A stretch of DNA of 64,000 nt from NCBI GenBank assembly GCA_013368325.1, contig JAACJK010000002.1, forward strand, positions 124,001 through 188,000, read 5' to 3'. The first letter of the stretch is position 1, and the number at the start of each line of letters is the position of its first letter. Origin of the DNA: Ephemerocybe angulata. Lineage: Eukaryota > Basidiomycota > Agaricomycetes > Agaricales > Psathyrellaceae. Below, one piece after another: positions 62,406 to 64,000 of this stretch. Both the position numbers and the translations under genes were made by a program. The notes below the pieces were generated by a model that saw nothing but the letters and a program-made list of their open reading frames with translations, did no database searches and was not told where the DNA came from.

Positions 62406-64000
62406 CTATACATTAAGATAATCAAGCCCGATGTCGGACGCATCCACCGCCCTACAGAACCCACCCTGCAGATGAAAAGTCATCGAAGATCCATCCACCC
62501 CAAACCTCGCAAACGTAAAAACACCACACCTGCCGAACGCCGAAATGCAGACCGCAAGCACAGCCGAATCTCCCTCCGCAACTTGACGCAGCATCGCTCG
62601 ACTGCGCGCACACTCAAACAAATTGGCCCCAAACCGCGTCGACGTCCCCGCTTCTTCAACTGTGTCAAAGCCCAGGGTCACGGGGTAAATGTCTGCATCG
62701 ACGATGCATACCGGCTTCCTGGCCCACTCATCCGACTTCTCTGACCATTGCGATGCTGCTTGATGCATGATGGCCTCCAAATGCAAGATATTATACAGCC
62801 GTGTCCGGTGAGATATCGAGGACCCTTTCAATTGGTGATCTACGAGGGATTAATTAGAACTTGATTAGAGCGTCATAGGCAACGCGTAATGTATTGAAGA
62901 CCGACCTATGAGTTCAACGCGGCTTCGAGTGCATTCCTCTCGATGGAGAGAACTCCAGTCTTCTCGCTGGCAGTCAGTAGAGCAGTAGACAGTGGTGTGG
63001 CATCCCGAACATTCCTTCGAGGCTCCTAGTCCGTCCGCTTTGGAGGTGGAAGGATGCTACGTCATATTGAGAGTGGTGTTAGGGCGCGCGTAAACCTTGG
63101 AAAAGGGTTGGGAATTACCTGGAGAGAGTCGCATAGGGGAATGTGGTCGTTGGGAAGCCGGCGCAGAGCATCCCGGTGCCACCCACAGCTGTCAACAAAA
63201 GGTTTCCAGATGTTGTAAGCAGTGTGGTTCATCTGCTGAGGCGGGATAGCCATGATTGCGATATGGAGGGCATTCGAGATACGTGGATCGTAGCTTGCGT
63301 ACGTGAGGGCCTTTAAGGGGGTCATAGTATCAAACTGAAACGTGAATTCTTCAAAGACTTTCTCTTCCTTGCCTTCAAGCCGGGGAGAAAGGAGGTCGTT
63401 GAGAAGAGTTTCGATAAGGCCAGCCTCAAGAAGCTGAACGATTAAGCGACGCGAGTTGCCCGCCAGAAGAATTTCGCAATTGAACATGGCGCAGGCTGTT
63501 TCGAGCGCCAGGGAACCCCTGGGTAAGTTGCAGGCGGGGGCAAGAGGAACAGTAAGTGCAGCCTTCAGAGCAAAAGCCGGAAACCGATACTTGAGCAGGA
63601 GCTTGAAAAACCTAGGGACCTGGGTGCACAAGATAAAGGCGCTGGAGACGTAAGACGAGAAGGTCTTGCCGTCCATTCCAGGGGTGCCCTGCCAGCCTGC
63701 AGAACACTCCAAGGATTGACGAATAAAGGTGTCGCAAAGGCGCTTCAGCGAATCTGTGGTTGCCTGATTTAGTTTCTTGAAGAGAGCCTCCCGTGTCGAA
63801 GGATGGCGAATGCAGAATCCCAACGGCCCGAACTTCGGGGCGACGATATCATCATATTGCGCTTGAGTAAAGATCTTGCCTTCTCGCCATTTCCATAGAG
63901 TATCGTCCATGAATAAGTACAGCGACATGTCGAGGATGCACTCCAAGATATCTGGGACGTCCGTGTTGCAGAGCCCAGCTCCGAAGAGAAACACTACCCG
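62406..64000 (-). CDS. M13: MYND-finger protein, 5' part beyond the window
   Basis: Exon 2 runs from beyond 64000 to 63119, exon 3 is 63056..62906, and exon 4 is 62839..62406. Exon 2 ends LCDSLQ. Exon 3 opens HPSTSK, and the finger is CSGC, VYCSTDC, HREEC. The C-terminal domain begins DHQLKGSSISHRTRLYNIL with LAVCISAFGRCGVFTF and LQGGFCRAVDAS. It is closest to M11. All visible frames are open. Only 242 bp separate its stop from the M12 start codon. Confidence 0.86.

Overview
The window is nuclear DNA of a basidiomycete fungus, most likely an Agaricomycete. Genes are dense and cut by many short GT-AG introns of about 50-65 bp. F-box and MYND proteins form expanded families, and the housekeeping genes (CDC48, tubulin-folding cofactor B, DGAT2, SYS1, a Ste13/Dap2-type dipeptidyl aminopeptidase) have fungal architecture. 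Gene models were built by hand from splice signals, reading-frame phase and comparison between paralogs inside the window. No database search was possible.

The dominant feature is a dispersed and tandem array of thirteen MYND-finger genes, named M1-M13 here from left to right (M1 and M13 run off the window). They share one architecture: a tiny first exon usually ending in [VTLA]-E-A, a roughly 420-470 residue helical N-terminal region in one long exon, a MYND finger in its own exon, and a roughly 140-160 residue C-terminal domain, with intron phases 0-0-1. In the twelve visible fingers the first zinc-ligand pair appears to be C-x4-H (C-x4-C in M7 and M10) instead of C-x2-C, and the intron falls exactly between these two ligands. 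A short composite promoter element (CCAAT-type box next to GGCGCTTA) recurs upstream of most of them.

Layout. 1-7.0 kb: M1, M2 and M3, each followed by a copy of the 5' end of the tubulin cofactor B gene; only the last copy is a whole gene. A stand-alone I9-type protease-inhibitor gene sits between M2 and the second copy. 7.0-13 kb: conserved block TBCB, CDC48, DGAT2. 13.2-22.4 kb: a 4.4 kb tandem duplication, each unit holding an unrecognised small gene plus a MYND gene (M4, M5). 22.4-27 kb: M6, with a long acidic insertion, and an F-box gene. 27-29 kb: a decayed partial copy of CDC48 carrying an 876 bp hAT-like insertion. 29.4-38.2 kb: two F-box paralogs; the second is split by a 4.4 kb inverted-repeat element that itself contains a 5'-truncated LINE, which in turn contains a third insertion. 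38.7-41 kb: M7. 41.3-47 kb: a secreted unknown protein, the dipeptidyl aminopeptidase and SYS1. 47-64 kb: M8, M9, an F-box/LRR-like gene, and M10-M13.

The conserved genes work in general cell biology (AAA+ segregase, tubulin folding, triacylglycerol synthesis, Golgi trafficking, peptide processing). The MYND and F-box genes look like fast-evolving adapter-type proteins whose partners cannot be read from sequence. Traces of recent change around them include tandem duplication, a likely conversion tract, exon frameshifts and transposon hits.
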